Of a stretch of DNA of 64,000 nucleotides, positions 29,529 through 40,983 are shown piece after piece. The notes under the pieces were generated by a model. It did not search any database, was not told the DNA's origin, and was given only the letters and a program-made list of their open reading frames with translations. Each line of letters opens with the position of its first letter. Within the stretch, counting starts at the first letter, position 1. Origin of the DNA: Eutreptiella sp. 'Long Island Sound 2002' (Eukaryota; Euglenozoa; Euglenophyceae; Eutreptiales; Eutreptiaceae); contig OZ038379.1 in NCBI GenBank assembly GCA_964036045.1, forward strand, positions 118,247,104 to 118,311,103. Reading direction: 5' to 3'. Both the position numbers and the translations under genes were made by a program.

Positions 29529-29979
29529 TTAGGTGGCGGCGCCGCTGCCCGGGGGGTCAGGCGCGTCGTGTTGTGTGGCGAGCAGGGCTCCTGGGGTGCT
29601 GTGGGTGTCGCCGGTGTCGGTGCGCCGACGCTTGTGGGGTGTTGAGGGGGTGTGTTTGTGCGGGGCTGGGCTTTGGGTGATGTCCCACAGGCAGATGCCA
29701 TCTCGCTGCGTCTCCTGGAGGGTCTCCCGCAGGCGCCTGAGGACATACGGGTGGTCCTGGGGCGCGGAGAGGTTGCCGGGGTGGACTCCCAGGGGGTTGA
29801 GCGCATCGGCCAGCATGGCTTCCCATGCGGCCTGCGGCATCCACCCCCCCGCCAGCCGGAGGCGGCAGTTCTCCACCGACCCCTTGCGGGGCCGATGGAC
29901 CAGGCCCTTGAGGGAGGGCTCCCCCCGGGCCCACTTTCGCAGCTCTCAGAGCTGTGTGTGGGTCCGGCGCTGCCACCAC
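29529..29979 (-). pseudogene. LINE ORF fragment, unknown domain
   Basis: The minus frame ending at 29529 has compositionally natural residues (LAGGWMPQAAWEAMLADAL, then LRRLRETLQETQRDG) before a Pro/Thr-rich tail. A second overlapping frame to 29557 is less natural. No family recognised. Confidence 0.4.
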
Positions 29980-30989
29980 TGTTCCTGGGCGGGCCTGCGG
30001 TCTTGAGCGGAGGAGTGGGCGTGGGTGGGTGTGACGGGGTCGTGGGGACCGGTGGCGGTGGCGGTGGCGGGCCTGGCGGATTCCTCGTAGTCCTGTTCCG
30101 TGGGGGTGCGTGGGGAGTGGGGGCGCGCGCGGATGTGGACCCGCGGGTGTGCACGTACGGTCTCTGCCTCGGGGTTGGGCGGGGACTAGCGGCGGCGGCG
30201 GTAGTGGGGCATGCGCTGTATGTGGGCTGTCATCGAGGGTTGGTAGGGGGGCGGGGACGCTGCTGGCGGACCCTGGCGTCGTTCTGGCCTGGTCGGGGGC
30301 TGTCCGTGGGCCTGGGCTGCGGGCTTTGAGAGGTGGCGGGACGAGGTGCGTCGTGCTTCGGCCGCGGCGCGCTCCGCCATGAAGGTGGTGGCGGTGGCGT
30401 CGGTGACGGTGGGGGGGCGCCGCGCTGGGCGCTGCTGCCTTCGGGCCTGGGACAGCTGGGGCCGAATGTCATAGAGGACATCCTCGGGGGGCCGGGTTCG
30501 CGCTGCTGTCGTGGCGCCGGGTTTGGACTTGGGTTTGGGCTTGGCTGCGGGTTGCGGTCGTGGCGCGCTGACGGGTTTGGGTGGCTGTTTGGCGGCGGTC
30601 TTGGGTTTCGGCTGGGTCGCGGGTGTGGGCCTCGTCGGGGCGTGGGCCTTGGCGGCGGCGGGTCTGCTCGCGGTGGGGGCGTGTTTGGGGGCCCGTTTGG
30701 GAGGTGTCCCCCACGGCCTGGGGGGTGGAGTGCTGGATGAGGACGTGGTGGTGGCGGTGGATGAGGTGGTCGTGGTGGTGGAGGTTGTGGAGTCGGAGGC
30801 GGAGGAGAGGGCTGTGGGAGACGGCGGAGGGTCCTGGGGTTCGGGGGCGGGCGTATGATGCTGGGTCCTGCAAGTAGCGAGAACGAAGGTGCGGGTTCGG
30901 GCACCGGGCGAGTGCGCACGTTTTCCCTGGTGATCCGTGCGTGCTGGTGCTGGTGTGGCGGCGTTGTCTCGGCTGCGCGGGCACGTGGG

Positions 30990-31580
30990 TTACCCGGGGG
31001 GTGGCCATATCTGCTCCGGGACGTGCGGGTGTGTCTGCTGAAGGTAGTCGAGGGTCTCGAAGAAGCATCGCTGGATGCCGGGCATGTCCTCCTCTGTGAG
31101 GTGGGGGTAGTTTTGGGTGGGGGTGTGTCCGCCCGGCCACAGCAGCGTCATGAGGCGGGCTGCCACCATGTACGGGCAGAGCTGTAGGGTGGTGGGGCGT
31201 GGGGGGCCGGGTCCCCTGCGGTTTGCGGGGGCTTCCCTCTGCTGGGGGCGCAGCGTGACCACCCACACCCACCGGTCCGTGGGGATCCGTTGGGTCCACT
31301 TGGCGAGGCAATACATCGCCCTACCAAGGCCCTGGCTGCTGCTGCGGATGGAGAGCAGCGTGTCCAGGGATTTGCGTTCCCACGTGCCCCAGATGTGGGG
31401 GTCGTCCTGGTCGTCCCCCCTGGCGTACGTGTCGGGGCCTGGGCTGTGTGGGGGGGGGGGGGGGGGCGTAGTCGGCGGGGAGGAGGGAGTCGGTGCCGTG
31501 TACCACCCAGTGGTCAGTGGGTGCGTGGTAGTTGGTGGTGGAGAGGGTGTAGTGCAGATTGCGCTTGGTCGAAATGAAAT
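30990..31580 (-). pseudogene. Broken ORF1-like fragment, frameshifted at a poly-C run
   Basis: Coding-like text runs from 31580 (YHAPTDHWVVHGTDSLLP), is shifted at the homopolymer 31451-31467, and continues in another frame (DDPHIWGTWERKSLDTLLS, then WTQRIPTDRWVWVVTLRP) to a stop at 30990. Its W-T-x-R/Q...P pattern and later hydrophobic helix vaguely match the middle of the ORF1 at 16452-17969. That relationship is inference and needs a profile comparison. Confidence 0.5.
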
Positions 31581-32436
31581 TAAAAGATAAGTAAAACACG
31601 ACGAAAAAATTTTCTAAATAGCTGAAATTAAAGGTAATTAACATAAAAAACGCTTAGGCCAAAAGGCGCGCTGCGAAACGCGTAAGAACGCGACGAAAAA
31701 TTTTGGATGTGAAATAGGTGGATAGTTAACGCCGTAAGCACTGTAAAAAACGTACGAACATAACGACGTGCCCCTCGTTGCTGTGCGTGCCCAATAGTCA
31801 AAGAAAACGACGTCGCGAGCAGCGCGTAAAACTCGAAAACGTTTTGTAACACGTTACGCCCCTGCACTCGCCGCCTCTTGCCCCTTTTTATTCTCCATGT
31901 ACCTTCTCCTCCCACTGCTGCCCCATCCCCGTAGCGTTTGCCCCCCCTTTTGCTGCAGGTGCACAGTGTCCAAAACCCCGAGGACGCAACCGCAAGACTC
32001 AAGACCGAGACCTGCGGTGCACACCAGCCCAAGGCCAGGGATTAAATAAAAAAAGCAGGCTGGTTTGTTCAGTGTGTGGTATTTTTGCATGCAGGGAGGA
32101 CAGGGTACACAAGGCAAACCAGCGGGAAACAATTTTTTCTTTTTTTGAAAATAGGAAACAGTTTTTCCGGTTTTTTGAAAATGCACGGGGGTAACACCAC
32201 AGGGCGCTAGCAGCACAACGGACAGTAGCAAAAACAGCACACACCACAACACAACGGCAAAACACACAGAGCGCAGCGCGCACAGCACGGGGCACCACAG
32301 CAAAGCACCGCACCAAACGGCACAGCACCCCACAGCGCGGCACAACACCCGAGGGCAAGACACAGCACGCACCAGCACCAAACAACGCGAGCAAAAACAG
32401 CACCGCACCACGCAAACAGCACAGTGCGCAACAGCA
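31560..32436. repeat. 878-bp direct duplication, copy 2
   Basis: Matches 27296-28173. After this copy the second insertion continues without a break (CTACACCGCACG), so this side is the original junction with the insertion body. Confidence 0.85.
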
Positions 32437-34030
32437 CTACACCGCACGAAACAACAAGATGCAACGCAGAGCACCACAGCACCAAGAGACACAGCACAGC
32501 ACACAGGAACACAGAGCCCGACCAAACAGCCAGACACGACGCGAACAGCACAGCACAGCGCACCAAGGCACCACACCCCCAGGCACAGCACAAAACACAG
32601 CAGCACAGCACAGCACGCAGCAAAGCACACAACACCCGAGGCACCGCACAGCAGCCGAGGGCATGCCACAGCGGGAAGCGGCACCACAGACCGCGAGACA
32701 ACGCAGCACAGTGCCACCCCCACAGCGCGGTGCACAGCAGCACAGCACCACACAGCACAACACGACGCGACACGGCCCAACACAGCACCAGGAGGCACAG
32801 CACAGCACAGCAAAGGGCAGCGCGACCAAAAGGAAACAGCGAGCCACAACGAGGACAGCACAGCACAGCGCAAACAGACACCACGCCCAAAGGCGCAGCA
32901 CAGCACACGGCAGCAAACAACGGTGCGGCACAGTACGCAGCGAACCGCACAACGCCAACAGACACCAGACGGCACAAAGCAACCCACGACAGCACACAGT
33001 GGGACAGCACAGCACAGAGCACCAGGACGCAGCACCCCAGCGAACGGCGCAACGCACGACAGCACAGCACAGCACGACACAGCACAACACAACGCGACAC
33101 GGCCCAACACAGCACCAGGAGGCACAGCACAGCACAGGGCGGCGCGACCAAAACGAAACAGCAAGCCACAACGAGGATAGCACGGCACAGCGCAACCAGA
33201 CACCACGCCCAAAGGCGCAGCACAACACACAGCAGCAAACAACAGCGCAGCACAGCACGCAGCCAACCGCACAACGCCAACAGACACCAGACGGCACAAA
33301 GCGACCCACAACAGCACACAGCGGGACAGCACAGCCCAGAGCACCAGGACGCAGCACCCCAGCGAACGGCGCAACGCACGACAACACAGCACAGCACCAC
33401 CGAGCACGGCAGAGCACGCAGCAGGACGCAGCCGCACGAGGAATCGCAGCGCAGCACCACGCCACCCGCGGAGCACAACAGGACACGGCACAACACGACA
33501 CGGCACGCCGCACCCCGAACAACACAACACAGCAAGCAGCAACACGGCACCACAAAGGGCAGAACAAGCCAGCACACCGCAGCAACACAAACCGGCAGAA
33601 GGCACGACACACAAACCACGGGGGGGGGGGGGCAGCACCTGGCGGCACAAACCCGCAGGTGCGCAAAACCAAGAAAGGCAGAGAGAGAACAACCACGACA
33701 CCACAGAGCAACAAGGAAAACACCGCAGCACACGACAACGCACGACGGCACCACACACGACGAAACACCCCACAAAACAGCGCAGAGAAGCAGAGCACCG
33801 AGCGACACCGACAGAAAGGGCGCGGCCAACGCCAACGGGAGACGGCCAACGGCACAACAGACGAACGCACCACACAGCAAGGCACCCGCACAACAACACA
33901 GCACGGCGCAGCAAAACACCGCACGCCGCACACAACAGCCCACCCTCAACCACAGCACCACAGAACAAGACGCGGGGCACCGCAGACCACCAGGAGCAAC
34001 CGCCGGCGGGGGGGGGGGCGGGCACCAGCA
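32190..34030. repeat. T-poor AGCAC/ACAGC satellite with a 325-bp higher-order period
   Basis: Short ACAGCAC units dominate. Longer blocks repeat at about 325 bp: GACACGGCCCAACACAGCAC near 32768 and 33096, CACGCCCAAAGGCGCAGCAC near 32881 and 33206, and AACGCCAACAGACACCAGAC near 32950 and 33273. The very long open frames on both strands are products of this repeat and of the absence of T. Confidence 0.85.
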
Positions 34031-34259
34031 TGTGCCGAGGGGGGAAAACAAAACCCAACCAAACAGGTGCCAAGGCCAAAGGCACGGAAAAAACAAGGCA
34101 GAAGCAGGAGGACAAGGGAAAACGAGCGGCAGGGGCCAACACCCAGGAAACACGACCCGGGGGGGGGGGGCAAAAGGAAACGCCAACAACGGCCAACCAC
34201 AAGGCACAGAGGCAACAAGGGTAAACGAGGGCGAGACAACCAGCCGGGAAGGGCATGGC

Positions 34260-36900
34260 CCCGGGGAAGGGGGGGGGGGGACCGCCGGTGGGGGCACCAA
34301 GAAGCGAGGGGGCGGGGTGGGGTGGGGGGGGGGGGCACAGCAGCAGGCGGCGACAAACACCGGCGCAAGGCCAGGAACCGCACAGACAGGAGCGAGCAAA
34401 GGACCAGGAGCAGCAGGGCGACGACACCCGCGAAACAAAAACGAGGAGTGGCGCACCGCACGCGCTCGGGAGGCCGGCCCGTCCGACCCGGCCAGGACAA
34501 AGGGGTGGTGCACCACACGCGCTCGGGAGGCCGGCCAGTCCGTCCCGTCCAGGAAAACACCACAGACAGGCAACACCCGACAACGCCGGCCGTACGGCGG
34601 CGGAGACAACAGCACACCAACAAAACAAGCCGAGCAACCAGCCGGCTATAACACCACGAACCAAAACCCGAACACGCCGACACAGCAGGCCCCACCAAGG
34701 GGGGGGCCACGCACAAGCACGGCACGCCCCAACAAAGAGGGGGGCAGGCACCAACACAGCACCGACCCAGGCCACGCAAACACCACAGGCAACAAACACC
34801 CGACAACGCCGGCCGTACGGCGACGGAGACAACAGCAAACGAACAAAACAAGCCGGGCATCCAGCCGGCTACAACACCAAGAACCTAAACCCGAGCACGC
34901 CGACACAGCAGGCCCCACCAAGGGGGGGGGCACGCACAAACACGGCACGCCCCAACAGGGGAGGGGGGGGGCACGCACCAGCACAGCACCAACCCCGGTC
35001 AAGCCAACAACACAACCACCACCACAACCCACCGGACAGGCTACGACAACCCAAACCAAACACCACCATCGCGGCAGGGGGGCACCAACACAGGCACACC
35101 CCAGCAAGAGGGGGGGCACGCACCAACACAGCGCGCCCCACCAAGAAGGGGGCCACAACCCAACGCAGCACGCCCCACCAGGGGGGGGGGCACGCACCAG
35201 CACAGCACCAACCCCTGTCAGGCAAACAACACAGACAACCAACACCCGACAATGCCGGCCGTACAGCGGCGGAGACAACAGCGAACCAACAAAACCAGCC
35301 GGGCATCCGGCCGGCTACAACACCACGAACCGAAACCCAAACACGCAGACACCGCACTCCCCACCAAGGGGGGAGCCACGGACAAACACGACACGCCCCA
35401 ACAGGGGGGGGGGGGGGGCACGCACGATCACAGCACCAACCCCGGCCAAGCCAACAAGACAACCGCAACCACAACCCACCCGACAGATGACGACAACCCA
35501 AACCAAACACCACCACAGCAGCAGGCGGCCACCAACACAGCACGCCCCAGCGAAAGGGGGGCGACGCACCAAAACAGCACGCCCCACCAAGGGGGGGGGC
35601 ACGCACAAGCACGGCACGCCCCAACAGGGGGGGGGGCACGCACCAGCAGAGCACCAACCCCGGCCAGGCAAACACCACAGACAACCAACACCCGACAACG
35701 CCGGCCGTACGGCGGCGGAGACAACGGCGAACCAACAAAACCAGCCGGGCATCCAGCCGGCTACAACACCACGAACCGAAACCCGAACACGCCGACACAG
35801 CACTCCCCACCAAGGAGGGGGCCACGCACAAACACGGCACGCCCCAACAGGGGAGGGGGCACACAACAGCACAACACCAACCCCGGCCAAGCCTACAACA
35901 CAACCGCGACCACAACCCACCGAACAGATGACGACATCCCAAACCACACACCACGACCGCGGTGGGCAGGCACCGACACGGCACGCCCTACCGGGAGGGG
36001 GGCCACGCACCAACGAAGCACGCCCCACCAGGAGGGGGGCCATAAACCAACGCAGCACGCCCCACAACGGGGGGGGGGGCACACACCGACACAGCACGCC
36101 CCACCATGAGGGGGGCACGCACCAACACAGCACGCCCCACCAAGAGGGGGACCACAAACCAACGCAGCACGCCCCACCATGGGGGGGGGCACACACCAAC
36201 ACAGCACGCCCCACCATGGGGGTGGGCACGCACCAACACAGTACGCCCAACCATGAGGGGGGCCGCGCACCAGCACAGCACCCGGCCCGGCCAGGTGATC
36301 AACACAACCACAACCGCAATCCAACCGCCAACCACACCAATCCGAACACGCCGACAGTATGGCGGCAAAGACAACACCGAACAAACAAAACAAGCCGCGC
36401 ATGGCGCTGGCTCAAACACATCCACAAGCACCACCAACCCGAACCCAACGCCGGCCCCCAGGCGGCACACACGACGACAACCCAAGCCCAGCACCACCAC
36501 ACCACGCACAACCACCGCGGCGGACAGGCACCAACACATCGTGCCCCACCATGAGGGGGGCCACGCACCGGCAGAGCACGCCCCACCACGAGGGGGCCCA
36601 CGCAGCAAAGCAGCACGGACGACAATGCGGTGGGCCGCACGCGAGCACAGCACCCACCTTGGGAGGCGCAACACACCGACACAACACGCCGCACAGTGGG
36701 CAGGAGGCGCGCACCAACACAGCACGCCCTACCATGGGGGGGGCCACGCACCAACGTAGCAAACCCCACCAAGAGGGGGGCCACGCACCGGCACAACACC
36801 AACCCCGGCCAAGCAAACAGCACAGCCCCAACCGCAGCCAGACCCGGGCACGACCAACCAACACGGAAACAAGCAGGACAACCACACGAACAACATCTGA
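34260..36900. repeat. T-poor satellite with poly-G runs, nested periods
   Basis: Units of about 32-36 bp (CACGCACCAACACAGCACGCCCCACCA plus a G run of 6-14) alternate with a longer block CCCGACAACGCCGGCCGTAC seen near 34577, 34800, 35247 and 35694. The spacings imply higher-order repeats of about 225 and 447 bp. No gene is supported. Confidence 0.85.
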
Positions 36901-36954
36901 CCGCGCAAGCACCCGCAGCAGCGCCTAGGAACCAACGCCGAACAAGCCGACCAT

Positions 36955-37590
36955 GAGGCGGCTAACACAACCGTGCACCAACAAAACCGCTGCAGCGGCC
37001 ACGACATGACCATAAACAGACCACACGCAAGCCGGCCAACACCGAACCAGCCAGGCATGCAGTGGTCGAAACAGGAACGGCGTCCAACGGGTCGGCGAAA
37101 GCGTGGTGTGCCACGCCCGCCGACCACCATACCCACGAACACAACAGAACATGTAACTCTACCGTTACGAACGCGACCAACCAACGTGAACAAACTACAC
37201 TATACGACACTTGGACAAACCAAAACGCAACTAACCAGCACCGACACGGACGTGCCGGCTACACAAACAACATTCGGCGATACGACCACCGGCAGCAGCG
37301 CGACGGAACCCACGCAAACCAGGCCGACCATTAGGCGGCCAAGACAACCGCGCACCAACGTCACCGCAGCTGCAGCCGCCACTTGACCATAAAGAGACCA
37401 CACGCAAGCCGGCCAACACCAAACCAGCCAGGCGTGCACGCGTCGAAACGGGAACGGTGTCCAACGGGTTGGCGACACCGTGGTGCGCCACGCCCGCCGA
37501 CGACCATACCCACGAACAAAAACGTGAGTCTACCATCACGCAACCGACCAACCAACATTAACAAACTACGCCGAACAGTTAAACGACCGA
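36955..37590. repeat. Two tandem copies of a 378-bp unit
   Basis: The block GACCACACGCAAGCCGGCCA occurs at about 37019 and 37398, preceded and followed by matching sequence in both copies (roughly 85% identity by eye). Confidence 0.8.
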
Positions 37591-38054
37591 CCAACCAACC
37601 ACAACGACCTACTTGGAACTCCTGGCCCCCCGGGAGAGCGCAAGCTCGACCGAGTCAGGAGGCGTGAGTGTGCACCACGGCATGCGAGTCCCGTAGCACG
37701 TGCTTCTTCAAGTCGCCTCACGCCTACTGAAAACCAACCCAGGTGGGGGTGCCTGCAGGACAGGGCCTTTGGCCTGGCTCCCGGCCCCCGGGTCCCAGAA
37801 TCCGGAGGTGGATGAGGACGTGCGATGGGACGCTCCCCCACGTATCATCCGCCCGAAGGAGAGGAATGTGAGACTTCGGTCGAACATGGGTTACCTCTCT
37901 GGGCAGAACCACTGTAGGGTACTGCTCGCGGCGACCGCGCCCTCCCCCCATGTGGGGCAGCCGCTTTGTGGGGGCACGTGCAGTAGGGCCGGGGGTGGGT
38001 GAGCAAAAGCCCCTTGGTAAGTCCCCCCTGCGGGGCAACCCCAGTCCCGAGTCG
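37591..38054 (+). other. 3' region of the second insertion
   Basis: Ordinary GC-rich sequence with only short open frames. It ends with CCCCTTGGTAAG and CCCGAG just before the tail, matching the 3' end of the nested minus-strand fragment. Confidence 0.5.
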
Positions 38055-38087
38055 ACCTACCTACCTACCTACCTATGCGCTTGGTCG
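38055..38087 (+). repeat. (CTAC)n tail and right copy of the 15-bp target duplication
   Basis: Four to five CTAC units are followed by CTATGCGCTTGGTCG (38073-38087), identical to 27293-27307. Confidence 0.85.
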
Positions 38088-39433
38088 TTGACTATGGGGA
38101 GGTCAATAAAAAGACCCAGAACCACTCAGGGAGTATCCCCAACATGGAGAACACCCTGGAGAGAATCGCTAAGTGTCGATTCAAGACCAAGATGGAAAAG
38201 CGCAGGGGCTTCTGGCAAGTAGACTTAACCCGAGCAGCCCAGGAACTGCTCGCCTTTGTAACCCCTAAGGGCCGTGTCTTCCGCTGAAAGGTCATGCCCT
38301 TTGGTGTCGCGAATGCCCCTGCTCTCCTTCAGGAGCTGATGAACAAAATCCTATATATGCTGAGACGCAGACCCCTTGTGCAGGAACTGGTTTCCCGCGG
38401 GGCTGAGATGGAGGTCCACATCGACGACGTGAGCCTGGCTACTAATACCCAAGAGGATCATATCCTCCTCCTGCAAGAGTTTTTCACCTTCTGTCAGGAA
38501 AACCATCTCCGCATCAAACTCGAGAAGTGTGAGTTTATGCGAGAGGAGATGGAGTACCTAGGGTTTGACGTGGGGTATGGCTGGAGGAAACCAGCCGCGT
38601 CTAAGATGCAGCCCCCACAGGACATGCAGATACGTGACAACCCTAAGAAGGGTCTACACGATGTGCGGAGTTTTATTGGTCCCTGCAATTTTTACCGACG
38701 CCACATTCACAATTTTACGTATTCATCGGCCCCCCCGACTGACGTTATAAAGAAGACCAACCCTCGGCGGTGGACCGACAAGGAGGAGGCCTCTTTCCAG
38801 GAGTTGAAGAGGAAAATATCTTCCACCAACTGCCTGGGGGTGCCCCGCCCTGAGGGCGAGATAATAGTCGTCACGGATGCGTGTGATGTAGGGGGGGCTG
38901 GTACCCTATACCAGTGGCAGCAGCTTAACCCCAATGAGTTGTCGCACTGCCAGTTTCACACTTCAGGTCTGAACCGCGATGGAACCCTGAAGCATGACTA
39001 TCCCACCAATGAATGGCGTCTGTTGCGTCTCGGGCAGTGGAACTGGAAGTGGAATCAAGCACGATCCAACTACAGTACCTATGACCAGGAACTCTTGGTT
39101 GGGATGCTCGTGCTCTCTTCCCAATCCCGTCTTCTAGTTACTAACCCTGTTGTATCGCTCTGTGACCAAGAGCCTGTGAAGACATTTCAGAAGGGCCCGC
39201 CTCCTGAAAAAGCGAAACTAAAACGATGGTGGACATACCTGAGTCAGTTCAGGTGGACCGTCCATCATATACCAGGTATAAAGAACGAGATGGCTGACTA
39301 CATCTCGCGTAATAACATCGACGCCCTCCTAGGCGAGAGCTCTGAAGCGTTGGCCAAAGAGGCGTCCAACGTATGGATGTCCAGCCCGACCTATCCATGC
39401 GTACGGCAGGTGTACTGGAGGGCTGGAGCCTGA
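38073..39433 (+). pseudogene. Ty3/gypsy Pol, third piece: reverse transcriptase and RNase H
   Basis: RT resumes at MRLVVDYGEVNKK. FWQVDLTRAAQE is the first catalytic region, KVMPFGVANAPA is motif 4 and HIDDVSLAT the catalytic DD (usual Y replaced by H). A TGA at 38285-38287 replaces the invariant Trp before KVMPFG. RNase H follows: D in VVTDACDVGGAG, E in YDQELLVG, D in SLCDQEPV. The frame ends at 39433, where an indel near 39365 shifts the reading into the integrase frame. RT and RNase H make double-stranded cDNA. Confidence 0.9.
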
Positions 39434-40983
39434 GAGACTACCAGGCTGAGTACCAGTGTGTACTCAGTACCCTCAGTGATGGCCTAGAGGCACGCCTAAT
39501 AGATGGAGACCGCTGGTATGAAGATAACCAGTACCTATACTATGAGGACCGCATGGTTGTGCCTGAGGCACAACTGGACGGCTGTCTGCAGTGGGCACAC
39601 CACAGCTCCAGAGACACAGGGTGCAACCGGGCTGCTGCTTTCTTCAGTGAGCGTTTCTACTGCCGACTAACCCAGTCTGAACTACGTGCCCGTATGCAGT
39701 CCATAGTGGACTCCTGTGACTTTCACGCCAGCAAACAGAGCGACTCACGTGACAGAGGACTGGTCTCCAGTCTCCCCATACCCTACTGTGCTAACACCCT
39801 GTTGTACGCGGATTTCATCCACGGTTTGCCTAAGTTTGGTGGCTATGATAGTTGTTTGGTGGTCACCTGTGATCTAACCCGCTTCACACGTGGTTTCCCC
39901 TGCAACAAGAAGATCACAGGAGAGCAGACTGTGAAGATCCTGGTGGAGGAGTGGTTTGAGCCCCATGGGGCGCCTAAGGAGATCCACTCCGATGAAGATG
40001 GACGCATCCAGAGTGATACCGGTTGGTACAAGCGAGTGCTGGACGCCCTGAACATCCAGGTAACCACAGATGTACCTTACACGCTCACGTCTAACCCTCT
40101 TTGTGAGAGACATAATCGCGTGGTGGAGCACAATCTGAGGATTCTGATGAAACAGGAGCGCACCAAACATTGGGTACGCCTGTTGCCCTGGGCCGTTCTG
40201 ACCATGAACTCTCAAGAGAGTTCGTCAACCAGCTATACCCCCCCCGAACTGTTCCATGGGGGGCGTCCTGCGTGGTTTTTCCAAACCCCTTTCCCCGAGG
40301 ACTATAACAGCCCAAATGGGGACTGGCTGGAGCACCGGCAGGACCTGGCTAACAGGGCCAGAGCTAACCTGAAACGCGTTCGAGAACGCGAACGAACCCG
40401 GCGTAACCGCACGGGACGTCCTGCCAGTTTCAAGGTAGGAGACCTGGTGCCTGTACACCACTCACGATTGCCCACATGGCCCCGCAACTGTTTGCAGGAC
40501 CCCTACTTTGGGCCCTATCGTATTATCAGAATAGATGGATCCAGGATCCATGTGAGGTGCAGCCCTCGTCTAGGTGGGGAGCTGCTGTGCGCTCCTAAGC
40601 AACTCAGACACTACCACTCCCCTGATGAACTATCGTGCGATGAGTGGCGCTTGCCTGACTGTGAGGTCAAGCGTATCGACCTAGAGAACGCTGCCACCCC
40701 TGAGGAGGCAGACGAACGCGAGGAGATGACTGCCGAGGAAATGGCAGTCGATGGCCACTACGTGGTTGAAGGTATTGCACGCCACGAGTATAAACAGGGC
40801 TGGAATTTACTGACCCTGTGGGATGGCTATGGGCTACCAGAGGCTACCTGGGAGCCTATGTCAGCCTTCATACAGCCAGATGGGAGTATCAACCCCATCT
40901 TTTGTTCCTACCTCGTTGAGAACAACGAGGGGCAGTTGCTAACCCGTGCTGAGACCCTGTCCCAGCGTAAGAAGAGGAACTAA
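39373..40983 (+). pseudogene. Ty3/gypsy Pol: integrase with C-terminal chromodomain
   Basis: An open frame of 536 residues. The zinc-binding N-domain is imperfect: HH is present but the second pair reads C-D-F-H rather than C-x-x-C. The catalytic core has D in LLYADFIHG, D in EIHSDEDG and E in LCERHNRVVEH, spaced as a DDE integrase. The C-terminal 70 residues form a chromodomain (YVVEGIARHEY then LWDGYGLPEATWEPMS), which places the element among chromoviruses that target chromatin marks. The frame is intact to TAA at 40981-40983, but the N-terminal part depends on the shifted upstream frame. Confidence 0.9.

Larger units (their letters stand above)
28174..31559 (-). mobile_element. Nested minus-strand LINE fragment with (TACC)n tail
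   Basis: The left edge is GGTAGGTAGGTAGGTAT (28174-28190), the reverse complement of a (TACC)n tail, so the element reads right to left. Protein-like segments occur on the minus strand at 31580-30990, 29979-29529 and 28584-28270, all broken. The flanks are the 878-bp duplication. The region 30000-30990 is Pro/Gly-rich low complexity, and 28986-29042 is a T-run facing an A-run. Confidence 0.65.
27308..38072 (+). mobile_element. Second insertion in gypsy RT: + strand LINE-like element with (CTAC)n tail
   Basis: It is bounded by the 15-bp duplication. The right end is a GACCTACCTACCTACC tail directly before the duplication, the usual place for a LINE 3' tail. Just upstream are the sequences CCCCTTGGTAAG and CCCGAG, which also precede the tail of the nested minus-strand fragment, so both share a 3'-end family. 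The body (excluding that fragment) is an AT-rich leader, then long T-poor satellites, with no protein gene I trust. It may be a LINE 3' end carrying transduced or satellite sequence. Confidence 0.6.

Noticed and set aside
31854-34838. A minus-strand frame of 994 codons rich in Cys, Val and Leu that looks membrane-like
   Set aside because: It is the complement of the same satellite, crosses the 878-bp duplication and changes character with the repeat.
32424-36554. A + strand open frame of 1376 codons rich in Gln, His, Thr and Arg
   Set aside because: It lies in T-poor satellite where stop codons cannot form; other frames are also open and the text only mirrors the repeat units.
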